Assembly: GCF_018332715.1 (NCBI RefSeq)
Contig: NZ_BOQP01000003.1
Location: 62,001-126,000 of the forward strand
From: Winogradskya consettensis
GTDB lineage: Bacteria > Actinomycetota > Actinomycetes > Mycobacteriales > Micromonosporaceae
Direction: 5' to 3'
DNA: 64,000 bases
Shown here: in pieces, positions 49,379 to 57,614 of the stretch
Layout of the letters: every line of letters begins with the position of its first letter
How positions within the stretch are numbered: position 1 is the stretch's first letter
Translations under genes and position numbers: made by a program
The notes under the pieces: model-generated
Database searches by the model: none
Seen by the model: the letters and a program-made list of their open reading frames with translations, nothing else
What the model was told of the DNA's origin: nothing

Positions 49379-51139
49379 TCAGCGTGCGCCTGCGATGCTG
49401 GGCCGGGCGCCGGTCGGCTGGGCCCAGGCGGGCAGCTCACGGCGGGAACGCGCGGCGCGCCCCTCCGGTGTCGGCCGGCCTTCCGGGGTGGGGCGGGTGT
49501 CCTGCGCGGCTGCCGGCTCGGTTGCTGCGGACTCACCCTCGGAGACGGCCTGGCTCGTCTCGGCGCTGCGGACCTTGGTCACAACCCGCTGTGTCGCCTC
49601 TCCGCTTCGCGCGGCCGGCACGACCTGCGTGGCGTCCGTGCCGGCGGCCTGAGCGTCAGCCCGCGCTGGCTTGGCGACCGCTTCGGTCTGCGCGGACTTG
49701 GCGGCGGCCGCTTCGGTCTGCGCGGGGTTGGCGGCGATCGCTTCGGTCAGTGGTGGCTGACCGGCGGTTGCTTCGGGCCGGGCGGACGCGGTGGTGTTCG
49801 AGACGGCCTGAACGAGTTGGGTGGCTTCCGAGGCGACCCGCACGAGCTGGGTCGCGTCTGCGTCGGACCGCGCGGGCTGCGGGGCCCCCGAGGAGGTCCG
49901 CACGAGCTGGGTGGCGTCCGGGTCGGAGAGGGCGGGCTGCGGGGCCATCGAGGTGGTCCGGACGAGCTGGGTGGTGTCGGAGGCGTTGCCCGGCTGCGGC
50001 GAGCTGGTGGCGGCGGCAGCGGTGAGCGGGGTCTTGGCGGAGCGGTAGGTGCGGGGGGAGGGCTTGCGCTGGGCGGGGGCCGGGGCCACGACCGCCTGGG
50101 TGGTGGAGCCGGCCTGGGCGGTCACCATCACCACCGTGGCCTCGGACTCCTTGGCAGCGGCAGCAGCTGCCGCAGTGGCTGCGGCGGTCGTCATGATGAC
50201 GGTGGTGTCGCTGCTGTCGGACGCCGGGCGGGGGATGGGCATGGTCGAGACCGTTTCCATCGCGTTGACGATGGGGTGCTCGACGGCGGGGCGGCTGGTG
50301 AGGGATTCGAGCAGGGAGCCGTCGCGGGAGCGTTCCGGTGCTGTCTCGGTGGTCATGCGCTGGGTGGTGACGATGATGGGGGTCAGGCCGGCCTTGTCGA
50401 GGATGGCGCGGGCCTGCTCGGGGAGGGCCTCGCGGGCCGCGGCGGCGAGGGCCTGTGCCTGGGTGACCTCGTCGCGCAGGGTGCGGATGGCGGCCGTGGC
50501 GACGTCGGCGAGCTGCCAGGCGGCGTCCTCGGTGTTCAGCGCGCGCTGGTAGGTGGCGAAGCGGTGGTCGACCGTGGCGCGGGCCAGGACCAGCTCCTGC
50601 TCGACGGGCTGCAGAGTGGGGTCCCAGCCGTTGCGGTGGGTCAGCGCGTCGAGCAGTTGCTCGTCGGAGAGGTCGCCGCGACGGTGGGCGGCCTGGGCGG
50701 CGCGGCGCAGGGCCTGCTCGCGGTCGTCGTCGGTCTCCGCGTCGTCGTCGGTGTCGGGGAGGGCGTAGGCGGTGGCGCGGCGGGCGCGCTCGAGGGCGGC
50801 GTCGGCGTCCTGCCACGACTGCCACGCGCGCTCGACACCGGCCTGGGCCTCCTGGCAGTCCTCGCGGCGGCGCTCGGCGGTGGCGGCGGCGCCGCGCGCG
50901 GCGACGGAGATCTCCTCCGCATACCGGACGACCTCCTGGGCCTCCGCGGCCCGGTGCTCCATCTCGGCACGCTTCTTCGTGGCCGAGTCGGACAGCCACG
51001 CGCTGATCTGCCGGGGCCGCCGGACGCCACGGGGCATCGACAGACCGGCGAGCGCGACGAACGCGAGCACGATCAGGGTCAGCCAGATGAACGCGACCCG
51101 TCCACTGTTGCCACCGAGAAGCTGGAAGGCGAGATCCAT
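49379..51139 (-). CDS. Membrane-anchored protein with repeated TQ-x-V motifs
   Basis: 586 residues from ATG at 51139 (AAGGAA upstream; a GTG at 51157 is possible). One membrane segment near the N-terminus (RVAFIWLTLIVLAFVALAGL) is followed by a long coiled-coil part (about residues 50-250: KRAEMEHRAAEAQEVVRYAE, EQELVLARATVDHRFATYQR). The C-terminal ~300 residues are Ala/Thr/Pro-rich and disordered, with repeated ATQLVR, DATQLVR, EATQLVQ, DATQVV and EATQRVV. Such Thr-Gln-x-Val motifs resemble phospho-threonine sites recognised by FHA domains in actinobacteria. Function unknown. It is followed by the ATP-grasp gene. Confidence 0.75.
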   Translation of the reverse strand: MDLAFQLLGGNSGRVAFIWLTLIVLAFVALAGLSMPRGVRRPRQISAWLSDSATKKRAEMEHRAAEAQEVVRYAEEISVAARGAAATAERRREDCQEAQAGVERAWQSWQDADAALERARRATAYALPDTDDDAETDDDREQALRRAAQAAHRRGDLSDEQLLDALTHRNGWDPTLQPVEQELVLARATVDHRFATYQRALNTEDAAWQLADVATAAIRTLRDEVTQAQALAAAAREALPEQARAILDKAGLTPIIVTTQRMTTETAPERSRDGSLLESLTSRPAVEHPIVNAMETVSTMPIPRPASDSSDTTVIMTTAAATAAAAAAAKESEATVVMVTAQAGSTTQAVVAPAPAQRKPSPRTYRSAKTPLTAAAATSSPQPGNASDTTQLVRTTSMAPQPALSDPDATQLVRTSSGAPQPARSDADATQLVRVASEATQLVQAVSNTTASARPEATAGQPPLTEAIAANPAQTEAAAAKSAQTEAVAKPARADAQAAGTDATQVVPAARSGEATQRVVTKVRSAETSQAVSEGESAATEPAAAQDTRPTPEGRPTPEGRAARSRRELPAWAQPTGARPSIAGAR

Positions 51140-51220
51140 GTCCTGTTCCTTTTCCACCGAGGAGCGCCGTTAATCGATGACCCCGGATTCATTCCGCTGG
51201 GCGGGACGACACCGGGGGTC

Positions 51221-51240
51221 CTGCCTGAAGGATCAGGCAG
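51221..51240 (-). terminator. Hairpin over the stop of the Ser/Ala-rich gene
   Basis: CTGCCTGA, loop AGGA, TCAGGCAG: a perfect 8-base stem whose right arm includes the TGA of the gene at 51233-51943. Confidence 0.55.
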
Positions 51241-51943
51241 CGGCGGGCGGCGCCCGTGGGCCGGCGACAACCCCGCTGACCAGGCCGATCAGGTGCGCGG
51301 CCCGGGAGTGGGCAGCCGGAACACCGAGCAGAACGGGAACAAAAAACGCAAAAATCGCGGCGACACCCAGCCACGTCGTGCGAGGCCCGGTGCTGAACGA
51401 AGCCCCGCCCCGCGCAGTGACGCTCGCACCAGCGAACGCCACAGCCCGCACAGCGAACGCCGCAGACCCAGAACGAGCAGCCCCGGAACCAGCGGCCCCG
51501 GAACCAGCAGCCCCAGAACCGGTGGAGGGGTCAGGCCCGGTGGCCGAGCCCATGGAGGAGGGAACGGCCGGTGGGGTGAAGGCGGGGACGTGCCCGGTGA
51601 CGGACCGGAAGCCGGTCGATGCCAGCCCGTTGACAGAGGAGAGCCCGGCAGCCGAGGAGAGCCCCGTGATCAGGGACAACCCGGTGACCGAGGCCGGCCC
51701 GCCGGCCTGCGCGTGATCGGTGGAGGCGCCGCCATCGGAAGCAACCAGCGGCGAGGACGCCAGGGAAGCCAGCGGCGAGGACGTCAGGGAAGCAGCGGCA
51801 GAGGCAGAGGCAGTCAGCGGTGAGGCGGGCTGCGCGGCTGCGGCCACCGCGGGGGAGTGGGCGGGACCACCGAGGAGCGCGCCCAGGAACAGGGAGGCGA
51901 CAAGCGAGAGCCGCGCACGACGCAGCACGCTCTTCAACTCCAT
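51233..51943 (-). CDS. Ser/Ala-rich secreted or surface protein
   Basis: 236 residues. A signal-type N-terminus (LSLVASLFLGALLGG, then PAHSPAVAAAA) is followed by ~150 residues of Ser/Ala/Gly/Thr-rich low complexity with short repeats (ITGLSSAAGLSSVNGLAS, GSGAAGSGAAGSGAA), and a C-terminal hydrophobic segment (WLGVAAIFAFFVPVLLGV). This looks like a cell-surface stalk or anchor protein. No family recognised. The ribosome site is weak, so the start (ATG 51943) is uncertain. It is divergent from the HAD gene. Confidence 0.55.
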   Translation of the reverse strand: MELKSVLRRARLSLVASLFLGALLGGPAHSPAVAAAAQPASPLTASASAAASLTSSPLASLASSPLVASDGGASTDHAQAGGPASVTGLSLITGLSSAAGLSSVNGLASTGFRSVTGHVPAFTPPAVPSSMGSATGPDPSTGSGAAGSGAAGSGAARSGSAAFAVRAVAFAGASVTARGGASFSTGPRTTWLGVAAIFAFFVPVLLGVPAAHSRAAHLIGLVSGVVAGPRAPPAAA

Positions 51944-52034
51944 ATACGACAACCTATCCGCCGGCACCAAGGTCCCGCATCCCGTGGCTGGATATGGTGA
52001 GCGACGCAACGTCACTACCGGAGGGGGCCGGCGC

Positions 52035-52781
52035 GTGCGGCTGGTACTGCTTGACCTGGACGGCACGATGTACGACCGGGAGGCGCCGGTTGCGGGAGCT
52101 GCCGAGGCGGTCGAGGCCCTGCGGGCGGGTGGGTTCGCGGTGCGCTTCTTCACCAACACCGACTCGCAGTCGGCCGCGAGCATGCTGGCTCGGGCCCGCG
52201 CCCGGGGTGTCCCCGCCGCGCCGGGGGACGTGTTCACCCCGGTGACCGCGGCGCAGCGCTACCTCGGCGAGTCTGCCCGGGTGCTGCTGCTCGCCAACGC
52301 GGCGGTGCGCGGCGACCTGGCCGCGTCCTGCACGCTGACCAGCGCCGACGTCACCCACGTGATCATCGGGGATTGCCACGAGATTCTCACTTTCGACCTG
52401 CTGGACGCGGCCTTCCGCGCCGTCCGCGCCGGAGCCGAGCTGATCGCTCTGCAGCGCGGCCGCTACACCCGCAACGCGGACGGCGACCACCTCGACACGG
52501 GTGCGGTGGTGGCTGCTGTGGAATATGCCGCCGAAGTCGAGGCGCGGCTGCTCGGCAAGCCCAGCGTGGACTTCCTGCGACTCGCGGCGGGGGACGCCAC
52601 CGACGTATGGGTGGTGGGCGATGACCGGAGCACCGACATCGCGATGGCGAACGCCGGCGGCGCCCGTTCGGTGCAGGTCCGGACCGGCAAGTACGCGGAT
52701 CAGCGGGGCAGGGACGATCTGCCCGTACCGGCGTACGTCATCGATTCGGTGGTTGATCTGCCCGCCCTGCTCAGCTGCTGA
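52035..52781 (+). CDS. HAD-IIA family phosphatase
   Basis: 248 residues. Motif I is LVLLDLDGTMYD (DxDGT), motif II FFTNTDSQSA, and motif III with the acidic pair in VWVVGDDRSTDIAMANAGG. The cap insertion of the NagD-like HAD-IIA group lies between motifs II and III (TLTSADVTHVIIGDCHEILT). It dephosphorylates a small phosphorylated metabolite in the cytosol. GTG at 52035 follows GGAGGGGG by 8 bases. The end overlaps the DUF305 gene on the other strand by 11 bases. Confidence 0.9.
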   Translation: MRLVLLDLDGTMYDREAPVAGAAEAVEALRAGGFAVRFFTNTDSQSAASMLARARARGVPAAPGDVFTPVTAAQRYLGESARVLLLANAAVRGDLAASCTLTSADVTHVIIGDCHEILTFDLLDAAFRAVRAGAELIALQRGRYTRNADGDHLDTGAVVAAVEYAAEVEARLLGKPSVDFLRLAAGDATDVWVVGDDRSTDIAMANAGGARSVQVRTGKYADQRGRDDLPVPAYVIDSVVDLPALLSC

Positions 52782-53433
52782 GGTCCGCCATCCGGGCGAT
52801 CTCGCCGCCCTGCTCGATCGCCATCTCGCCCGCCATCTCGTTGAGTTGCAGGTCGGAGCCGCCGCGGAGCACGTCGTTGGCCATCTGGATCGCGCCCTGG
52901 TGATGGCTCGTCATCATGGCCACGAACTTGCGGTCGAAATCGGCGCCCACGAGCGTGGCGAGCGTTGCCATGTCCGTGTCGCTCTGCATCCCCGGCATGG
53001 TGGCGTGGTTGTGCGAGGGATCGGTCGCGGGCAGCCGGCGGTCCCGCAGCCAGCCCTGCATCCAGGCGATCTCCGGGGTCTGCGCCGCGCCTATCCGGGC
53101 GGCGAGCTGGGCGAGCTGCTTGTCACCGGCGCGCCCGGGCGCCAGCGCCGCCATGGTGACCGCCTGTCCATGGTGGACGATCATCATCTGGGTGAACGCG
53201 GTGTCGATCGAGTTGAACGTGGCGACGCCCGGGGCCTTGATCTTGTCGGAGTCGCTGACCCGGGCCGACTCGCCCGGCCGGCCCGGCAGCACGACGCGCT
53301 GGGGCGGTGTCGAGCTGACGCTGGGGCGCGGTGCCGCGGCGGACTCCCGGTCGTCGGAGCGCGTCACGACAACCACAAAGATCGCCACGGCCAGGGCCAC
53401 CCCCGCGGCGGCGAACTTTGCTGACCTGGTCAT
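52771..53433 (-). CDS. Secreted DUF305 protein
   Basis: 220 residues. An N-terminal membrane anchor or signal (FAAAGVALAVAIFVVVVT) is followed by a linker and the DUF305 domain with its two histidine-rich helices: TQMMIVHHGQAVTMAALAPG and FDRKFVAMMTSHHQGAIQMA, plus Met residues. This His/Met pattern suggests binding of copper or other metal outside the membrane. ATG at 53433 follows GAGGAGG by 5 bases. It is divergent from the LVIVD-repeat gene, a pairing often seen in actinobacteria, so the two may act together. Confidence 0.9.
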   Translation of the reverse strand: MTRSAKFAAAGVALAVAIFVVVVTRSDDRESAAAPRPSVSSTPPQRVVLPGRPGESARVSDSDKIKAPGVATFNSIDTAFTQMMIVHHGQAVTMAALAPGRAGDKQLAQLAARIGAAQTPEIAWMQGWLRDRRLPATDPSHNHATMPGMQSDTDMATLATLVGADFDRKFVAMMTSHHQGAIQMANDVLRGGSDLQLNEMAGEMAIEQGGEIARMADLSS

Positions 53434-53579
53434 CGCGCCCTCCTCATACGAAGAATTGCATAGATGTAAACAGATGTTCCCGGGGCTGCCCCCGGCCATT
53501 ACTGTAGCGATGAAGGTGAATACGCACCGTACGTGACAACATCCTGCCCGCAGCGGTGCGTGGACCGGAAGGAGCCTTC

Positions 53580-55010
53580 ATGAAGGACTCTGCCCCACGA
53601 GGTCGGCAGGTCAAACGGCTGGCGGTGCTCAGTGCGGCCGTGATCGGCCTTGCCCTGCTCACGGCGCCGGCGAGTGCGCAGGACCCGCTCGATCCGGGTA
53701 CACCACCAGGCGTCGACGAGATCGCGAGCACGCCCAACCTCAAACAGGTCGCCTACCTGCCGAAGACGGGTCCGTTCGCGTCGACGACGAACTCCGACTG
53801 GGCCTTCAAGGGCCACTACGCGTTCGGCGGCAACTACAACGGCTTCGCGGTCTACGACATCAGCAAGCCGAAGACGCCGACCGTGGCCGCCCAGGTGCTC
53901 TGCCCGGGTTCGCAGAACGACATCTCGATCAGCGGGAACCTGCTCTTCCTGGGCACCGATTCGCAGCGCACCAACGACTCGTGCGACAACGTCGCGGCGA
54001 CCACCGCGGAGCCCGGCGAGCGCTGGGAGGGCATCAAGATCTTCGACATCAGCGACCCGCTCACGCCGGTCTACCTGAAGTCGATCAAGACGGACTGCGG
54101 CTCGCACACCCAGACGCTGATCCCCGGCAAGCACGGCGACCCCAACGTCTACCTGTACGTGTCGTCGTACAACACGTCCGGGGTGGATCAGCCGAACTGC
54201 GTCCTGCCGCACGACAAGATCTCGATCGTCCAGGTGCCGAAGGCCAACCCCACGGCCGCTGCCGTGGTCGCGGCACCGGTGCTCTTCCCGGACGGTGCGT
54301 ACCCAGGCTCGCCCGGTCACACCGCGACGAGCGGCTGCCACGACATCACCGCGTACCCGGACAAGAACATCGCCGCGGGTGCGTGCATGGGTGACGGTGT
54401 GCTCTTCGACATCTCGGAGCGCACCGCGCCGCGGATCATCACGACCGTCCGCGACACCGTGAACTTCGCGTTCTGGCACTCGGCGACGTTCAACAACAAC
54501 GCGACCAAGATCGTCTTCACGGACGAGCTCGGCGGCGGCGGTCAGGCCACCTGCAACCCGGAGATCGGGCCGAACCGGGGCGCTGACGCGGTGTACGACA
54601 TCGTGGGCCGCGGCAACAACCGCACGCTGGAATTCCGCAGCTACTTCAAGATCCCGCGGACGAACACGGCGACCGAGAACTGCGTGGCCCACAACGGCTC
54701 GCTGATCCCGGTGCCGGGCCGCGACATCATGGTGCAGGCGTGGTACCAGGGCGGCATCTCGGTCTGGGATTTCACCAACTCGTCCCGGCCCAGGGAACTG
54801 GCCTACTGGGAGCGGGGCCCGATCTCGGCGACGCAGTTCGTGAGCGGCGGTTCGTGGTCGGCGTACTGGTACAACGGCTTCATCTACTCCAACGACATCA
54901 ACAAGGGTGTCGACGTACTGGAGCTGAAGGACATCCGTACCGACCTGGCCAAGCTCTTCAGGACGAACGTGTTCAACGCGCAGACGCAGAAGAACTTCCT
55001 GCTGCCGTAA
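53580..55010 (+). CDS. Secreted LVIVD-repeat beta-propeller protein
   Basis: 476 residues with signal peptide (LAVLSAAVIGLALLTAPASA, cleavage after about residue 33). LVIVD-type blades are visible: GFAVYDISKPKTPTVAAQVL, GIKIFDISDPLTPVYLKSIK, GVLFDISERTAPRIITTVRD, GISVWDFTNSSRPRELAYWE. It is rich in Asn and Cys, probably with disulfides. It binds a partner or substrate on the cell surface; no catalytic site seen. ATG at 53580 follows GGAAGGAG by 5 bases. Neighbour of DUF305, from which it is divergent across about 146 bases. Confidence 0.88.
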   Translation: MKDSAPRGRQVKRLAVLSAAVIGLALLTAPASAQDPLDPGTPPGVDEIASTPNLKQVAYLPKTGPFASTTNSDWAFKGHYAFGGNYNGFAVYDISKPKTPTVAAQVLCPGSQNDISISGNLLFLGTDSQRTNDSCDNVAATTAEPGERWEGIKIFDISDPLTPVYLKSIKTDCGSHTQTLIPGKHGDPNVYLYVSSYNTSGVDQPNCVLPHDKISIVQVPKANPTAAAVVAAPVLFPDGAYPGSPGHTATSGCHDITAYPDKNIAAGACMGDGVLFDISERTAPRIITTVRDTVNFAFWHSATFNNNATKIVFTDELGGGGQATCNPEIGPNRGADAVYDIVGRGNNRTLEFRSYFKIPRTNTATENCVAHNGSLIPVPGRDIMVQAWYQGGISVWDFTNSSRPRELAYWERGPISATQFVSGGSWSAYWYNGFIYSNDINKGVDVLELKDIRTDLAKLFRTNVFNAQTQKNFLLP

Positions 55011-55022
55011 TCAGTTGAGTGG

Positions 55023-55060
55023 GCCGGTCCGGAACCCCTGCGCAGGGGAGCCGGGCCGGT
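55023..55060. terminator. Terminator between LVIVD and M15 genes
   Basis: CCCCTGCGCAGGGG (55035-55048) is a perfect palindrome, flanked by complementary CCGG-rich arms that extend the stem. It lies between two converging genes. Confidence 0.65.
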
Positions 55061-55061
55061 C

Positions 55062-55883
55062 TCATTTGTTGGTCGGGCTGAAATGCATGTAGTCCTTCAG
55101 CGTGTGCCAGCGCCCGCCCCAGTGGAAACCGTTGGTGGTGAAGGCCCGGACGGCACCGGCGGCATGCATCATGCCTCGTCGGTACGCCCACCGCGTCATG
55201 AACGTGACCTCGGTGCCCGACTCGACGTAGGTGCCGCGATACATCGGGTTCTGTACCGGGTTGACGTCGATGGCCAGCCCGTACGCGTGCTGTGAAACGG
55301 TTTTGGTTCCGGCGATGAGCCGGCAGCTGTATCCCGCGGTCACGGTGCCGTAATCGGTTATGTAGGGCGCGTTGACCGTCATCGGGCTCATCCCCTGGAT
55401 CCGGAACCGCATCCGGTAGAGCGACAGGAAGACGCTCTGGGTCCGCGCCGCGATCGCCTTGTTGACGACGATGCTGCCGGGGTGGGCGACCCCGTAGAAG
55501 TCGATGTACGTCACCCAGACCTTGCGCAGGTCCTCCGGCGGGACCGGGCAGTTCTTCGCGGGGTCCCAGTTGACCTGTCCCGGGGTCACGTTCTCGATCC
55601 AGGACCGCCAGCCGGTGAGCGGGCTCAGCGGCTTCGCGAGGTTCAGCACGCCGTCGACGCTGGGCTGGTTGGGCTTGACGATCGCGTTCCACGCGCGCAG
55701 TTGCTTCGGGGTGATCCCGTAGAAGTCGGCGATCTTCTTGATCGTCTCGCCGGGCCGCACCACGTGGTAGGGCGGCGTCGCGGCAGCCGGGGACGCGGTG
55801 CCGGCGCGGGCCGGTGCGGCGATGCCGAACGGGAGGGCGAGGACGGCCAGGAAGGCGAAGAACTTTTTCATCACGACGACCAT
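55062..55883 (-). CDS. Secreted LysM / M15 D-alanyl-D-alanine carboxypeptidase-like protein
   Basis: About 273 residues. Signal peptide KKFFAFLAVLALPFGIAAPA; a LysM domain follows (YHVVRPGETIKKIADFYGIT, PKQLRAWNAIV), then a VanY/M15-like catalytic domain with the zinc-ligand motif SQHAYGLAIDVNP and the final histidine in LKDYMHFSP. It would cleave D-Ala-D-Ala in cell-wall peptides while held on peptidoglycan by LysM. ATG at 55883 is chosen; ATG at 55871 (MKKFF) and at 55904 are alternatives. Two palindromes lie 40-80 bases upstream. Confidence 0.88.
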   Translation of the reverse strand: MVVVMKKFFAFLAVLALPFGIAAPARAGTASPAAATPPYHVVRPGETIKKIADFYGITPKQLRAWNAIVKPNQPSVDGVLNLAKPLSPLTGWRSWIENVTPGQVNWDPAKNCPVPPEDLRKVWVTYIDFYGVAHPGSIVVNKAIAARTQSVFLSLYRMRFRIQGMSPMTVNAPYITDYGTVTAGYSCRLIAGTKTVSQHAYGLAIDVNPVQNPMYRGTYVESGTEVTFMTRWAYRRGMMHAAGAVRAFTTNGFHWGGRWHTLKDYMHFSPTNK

Positions 55884-55921
55884 TACGCCCCGAAAGACCA
55901 TGATCAGGTGCGAATTTGGCG

Positions 55922-55964
55922 AAACCGGTGGACCGGTTTCCGACATCCCCCGTCTGAATGTCGG
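55922..55964. promoter_or_regulatory. Two palindromes upstream of the M15 gene
   Basis: AAACCGGT-GG-ACCGGTTT (55922-55939) is a perfect 18-base inverted repeat, followed directly by CCGACAT...ATGTCGG (55940-55964). They lie between the M15 gene and the divergent LuxR-type operon and look like binding sites; the neighbouring LuxR-type proteins are candidates. Confidence 0.6.
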
Positions 55965-56119
55965 ACCCCGGCCCACCGGTCGAAGAGCCCTTAGCCAGAT
56001 TGCGCAGAGCGATCGATGCGGTCAACGGCCGAGGGGGTGGTCGAGGGGAAATTGCGGGAAACAGAAGCGGGCGCCGGATTGCTGGACCGGTGCCGGTGGC
56101 CCGTGATTGCATCCCCACG

Positions 56120-56362
56120 ATGTCCCAGAAACCGAAGATCAACCTGTCCGATCGCGAGCGTGCGCTGGTCGCCCTGCTGGCTCAGGGGTGTACCGACGTG
56201 TCCGCGGCCGAGCAGCTCGGCATCAGTGCGCGCTCGGTGACGAACATTCTGCGTAACCTCATGGATCGCCTCGGAGTGGACAATCGCTTCCAGCTCGGAC
56301 TTGCTCTCGGGTTCCTCCGCAAGGCCAACGTTCCCGGTCCGTCCGACGGAGGTGAGGGTTGA
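56120..56362 (+). CDS. Stand-alone LuxR-type HTH protein
   Basis: 80 residues, almost only an HTH: LSDRERALVALLAQGCTDVS, AAEQLGISARSVTNILRNLM, DRLGVDNRFQLGLALGFL. It is very similar to the C-terminal HTH of the next gene product (SPRSVTNMLRALMDRLGVEN), so one probably arose from the other. ATG at 56120 is chosen; the frame is open to 55958, but that part is Gly/Arg-rich and runs toward the palindromes. Its TGA overlaps the TTG start of the next gene, so the two are coupled. It may compete with or modulate the longer regulator. Confidence 0.82.
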   Translation: MSQKPKINLSDRERALVALLAQGCTDVSAAEQLGISARSVTNILRNLMDRLGVDNRFQLGLALGFLRKANVPGPSDGGEG

Positions 56363-57459
56363 CCGAAACGATGAGAATCGATGGAGTGACGCGTACCCGG
56401 GTACCCCTGGGCGCCGCCGTTCCGTCCCTGGTGCGCTGGGGACTGTCCAGCGACGCTGATCTCGTCTTCCGCACCCTGACGACCTTCGGCTCGCGCACCG
56501 AGCGCACCCTCGCGGTCGAGCTCGGGCTGCCGGCCCGCCGCACCGCGGAGGCGCTCGCCGAGCTCCGCGAGTGCGGCGCCGCTGTCTCTACCACCGAGGC
56601 GCGTGCCATGAGCCGGATCTGGACCTCGCGCCGGCCCGCCGTCGTGGTGGAGCTGCTCCGCTCCCGGCAGCTGCGGCCGATGGACCCGGAGTCGCGCGTC
56701 CGCAGCCACCGCGGGATCATGACCGCCCTGCGGACCTCCGGGATCGCCGCTGCCCTCCCCGCGACGACCGTTCCCGGCCTGCCGGGTGACTTCGCCGACG
56801 GCATGCGCTATCTGTCCAGCCGGGCGGCGGGCCGGATGCGTCTCGCCGAGGTGGTCGGGCAGGACATCCACGAGCTCTGGACGATGAGCCCCGATCAGTC
56901 ACCCGACGCCGAGTCGGCCCGGGCGGCCGCGCCGGTGGACGCCGCGCTGCTCGACCGGGGCGTGCGATGCCGTCTGCTGCGCCCGCCGCCCGCCGACGGC
57001 GACCGGCTGGACGTCAGCAGTCACCTGGTCAACGGCACGTCCTACCAGTGTTACGACTCCGACGAGGTGCCGCTGCGGATGATCATGGTGGACCGGCGGG
57101 TGGCGTTCATCCCGGCCGATCCGCGCGACCTCGAGCGTGGCTATTTCGAGTTCACCGGTCCCGCCGTCGTGGACGCCCTGGCCGGTCTCTTCGACCGGCA
57201 GTGGAGCGCCGCCGTCACCCAGCAGCAGGCACTCGTCGCCCCGATCCAGCTCTCGGAACGGGAGCACGCGTTGATCGCCCTGCTCGCGACGGGGCACACG
57301 GATCGGACCGCCGCCGATATCCTGACGATCAGTCCTCGTTCGGTCACCAACATGCTGCGCGCGCTGATGGATCGTCTCGGCGTGGAGAACAGGTTCCAGC
57401 TCGGTCTCACCCTCGGCGCCCTGCGCGTCGTCACCCCACCGATGAACCCGGAGTCATGA
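56359..57459 (+). CDS. LuxR-type regulator with N-terminal TrmB-like HTH
   Basis: 366 residues from TTG 56359, 6 bases after GGAGG (ATG at 56371 is less well placed). Residues about 25-75 form a second HTH (DADLVFRTLTTFGSRTERTL, AVELGLPARRTAEALAELR), like TrmB-type regulators. The middle (about 90-290) is a sensing domain with LRMIMVDRRVAFIPADPRDL, a phospholipase-D-like/TrmB pattern. The C-terminal LuxR HTH is LSEREHALIALLATGHTDRT then SPRSVTNMLRALMDRLGVEN. It is coupled to the small LuxR-type gene before it and to the peptide gene after it, which may encode its ligand. Confidence 0.87.
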   Translation: MTETMRIDGVTRTRVPLGAAVPSLVRWGLSSDADLVFRTLTTFGSRTERTLAVELGLPARRTAEALAELRECGAAVSTTEARAMSRIWTSRRPAVVVELLRSRQLRPMDPESRVRSHRGIMTALRTSGIAAALPATTVPGLPGDFADGMRYLSSRAAGRMRLAEVVGQDIHELWTMSPDQSPDAESARAAAPVDAALLDRGVRCRLLRPPPADGDRLDVSSHLVNGTSYQCYDSDEVPLRMIMVDRRVAFIPADPRDLERGYFEFTGPAVVDALAGLFDRQWSAAVTQQQALVAPIQLSEREHALIALLATGHTDRTAADILTISPRSVTNMLRALMDRLGVENRFQLGLTLGALRVVTPPMNPES

Positions 57460-57614
57460 TGCGTTCCCGTCTGATCCTCGTCGCCGTCGCGGTTCTCGCC
57501 GTGCTGGGCATCGCCTTCGTCGCGACCACCACCTCCCCCGCGCCCGCGCGGGACAAGAGCCCCGTCACCGCCGTACGCTCCGACGACCCCTGGAACTGCC
57601 TCACCTGTATGTGA
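57456..57614 (+). CDS. Short exported peptide with C-terminal Cys-x-x-Cys-Met tail
   Basis: 52 residues. ATG at 57456 overlaps the TGA of the regulator gene (ATGA). A basic start and hydrophobic core (MMRSRLILVAVAVLAVLGIA, then FVATTTSPAPA) form a signal or membrane segment; the rest is a short hydrophilic stretch ending DDPWNCLTCM at the stop. The two cysteines and Trp next to the C-terminus suggest a processed peptide (signal, disulfide-bonded or modified). No known family. The end overlaps the converging GH30 gene by 14 bases. The coupling to two LuxR-type regulators argues it is real and linked to them. Confidence 0.72.
   Translation: MMRSRLILVAVAVLAVLGIAFVATTTSPAPARDKSPVTAVRSDDPWNCLTCM

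Noticed and set aside
49817..51823. 668-codon Gly/Arg-rich frame antisense to the TQ-repeat protein
   Set aside because: Low-complexity mirror of an Ala/Thr/Val-rich gene; no start site or domain.
55958..56119. N-terminal extension of the stand-alone LuxR-type protein
   Set aside because: Gly/Arg-rich without conserved features, and the ATG at 56120 starts just before the HTH, as in the paralogous C-terminal domain.
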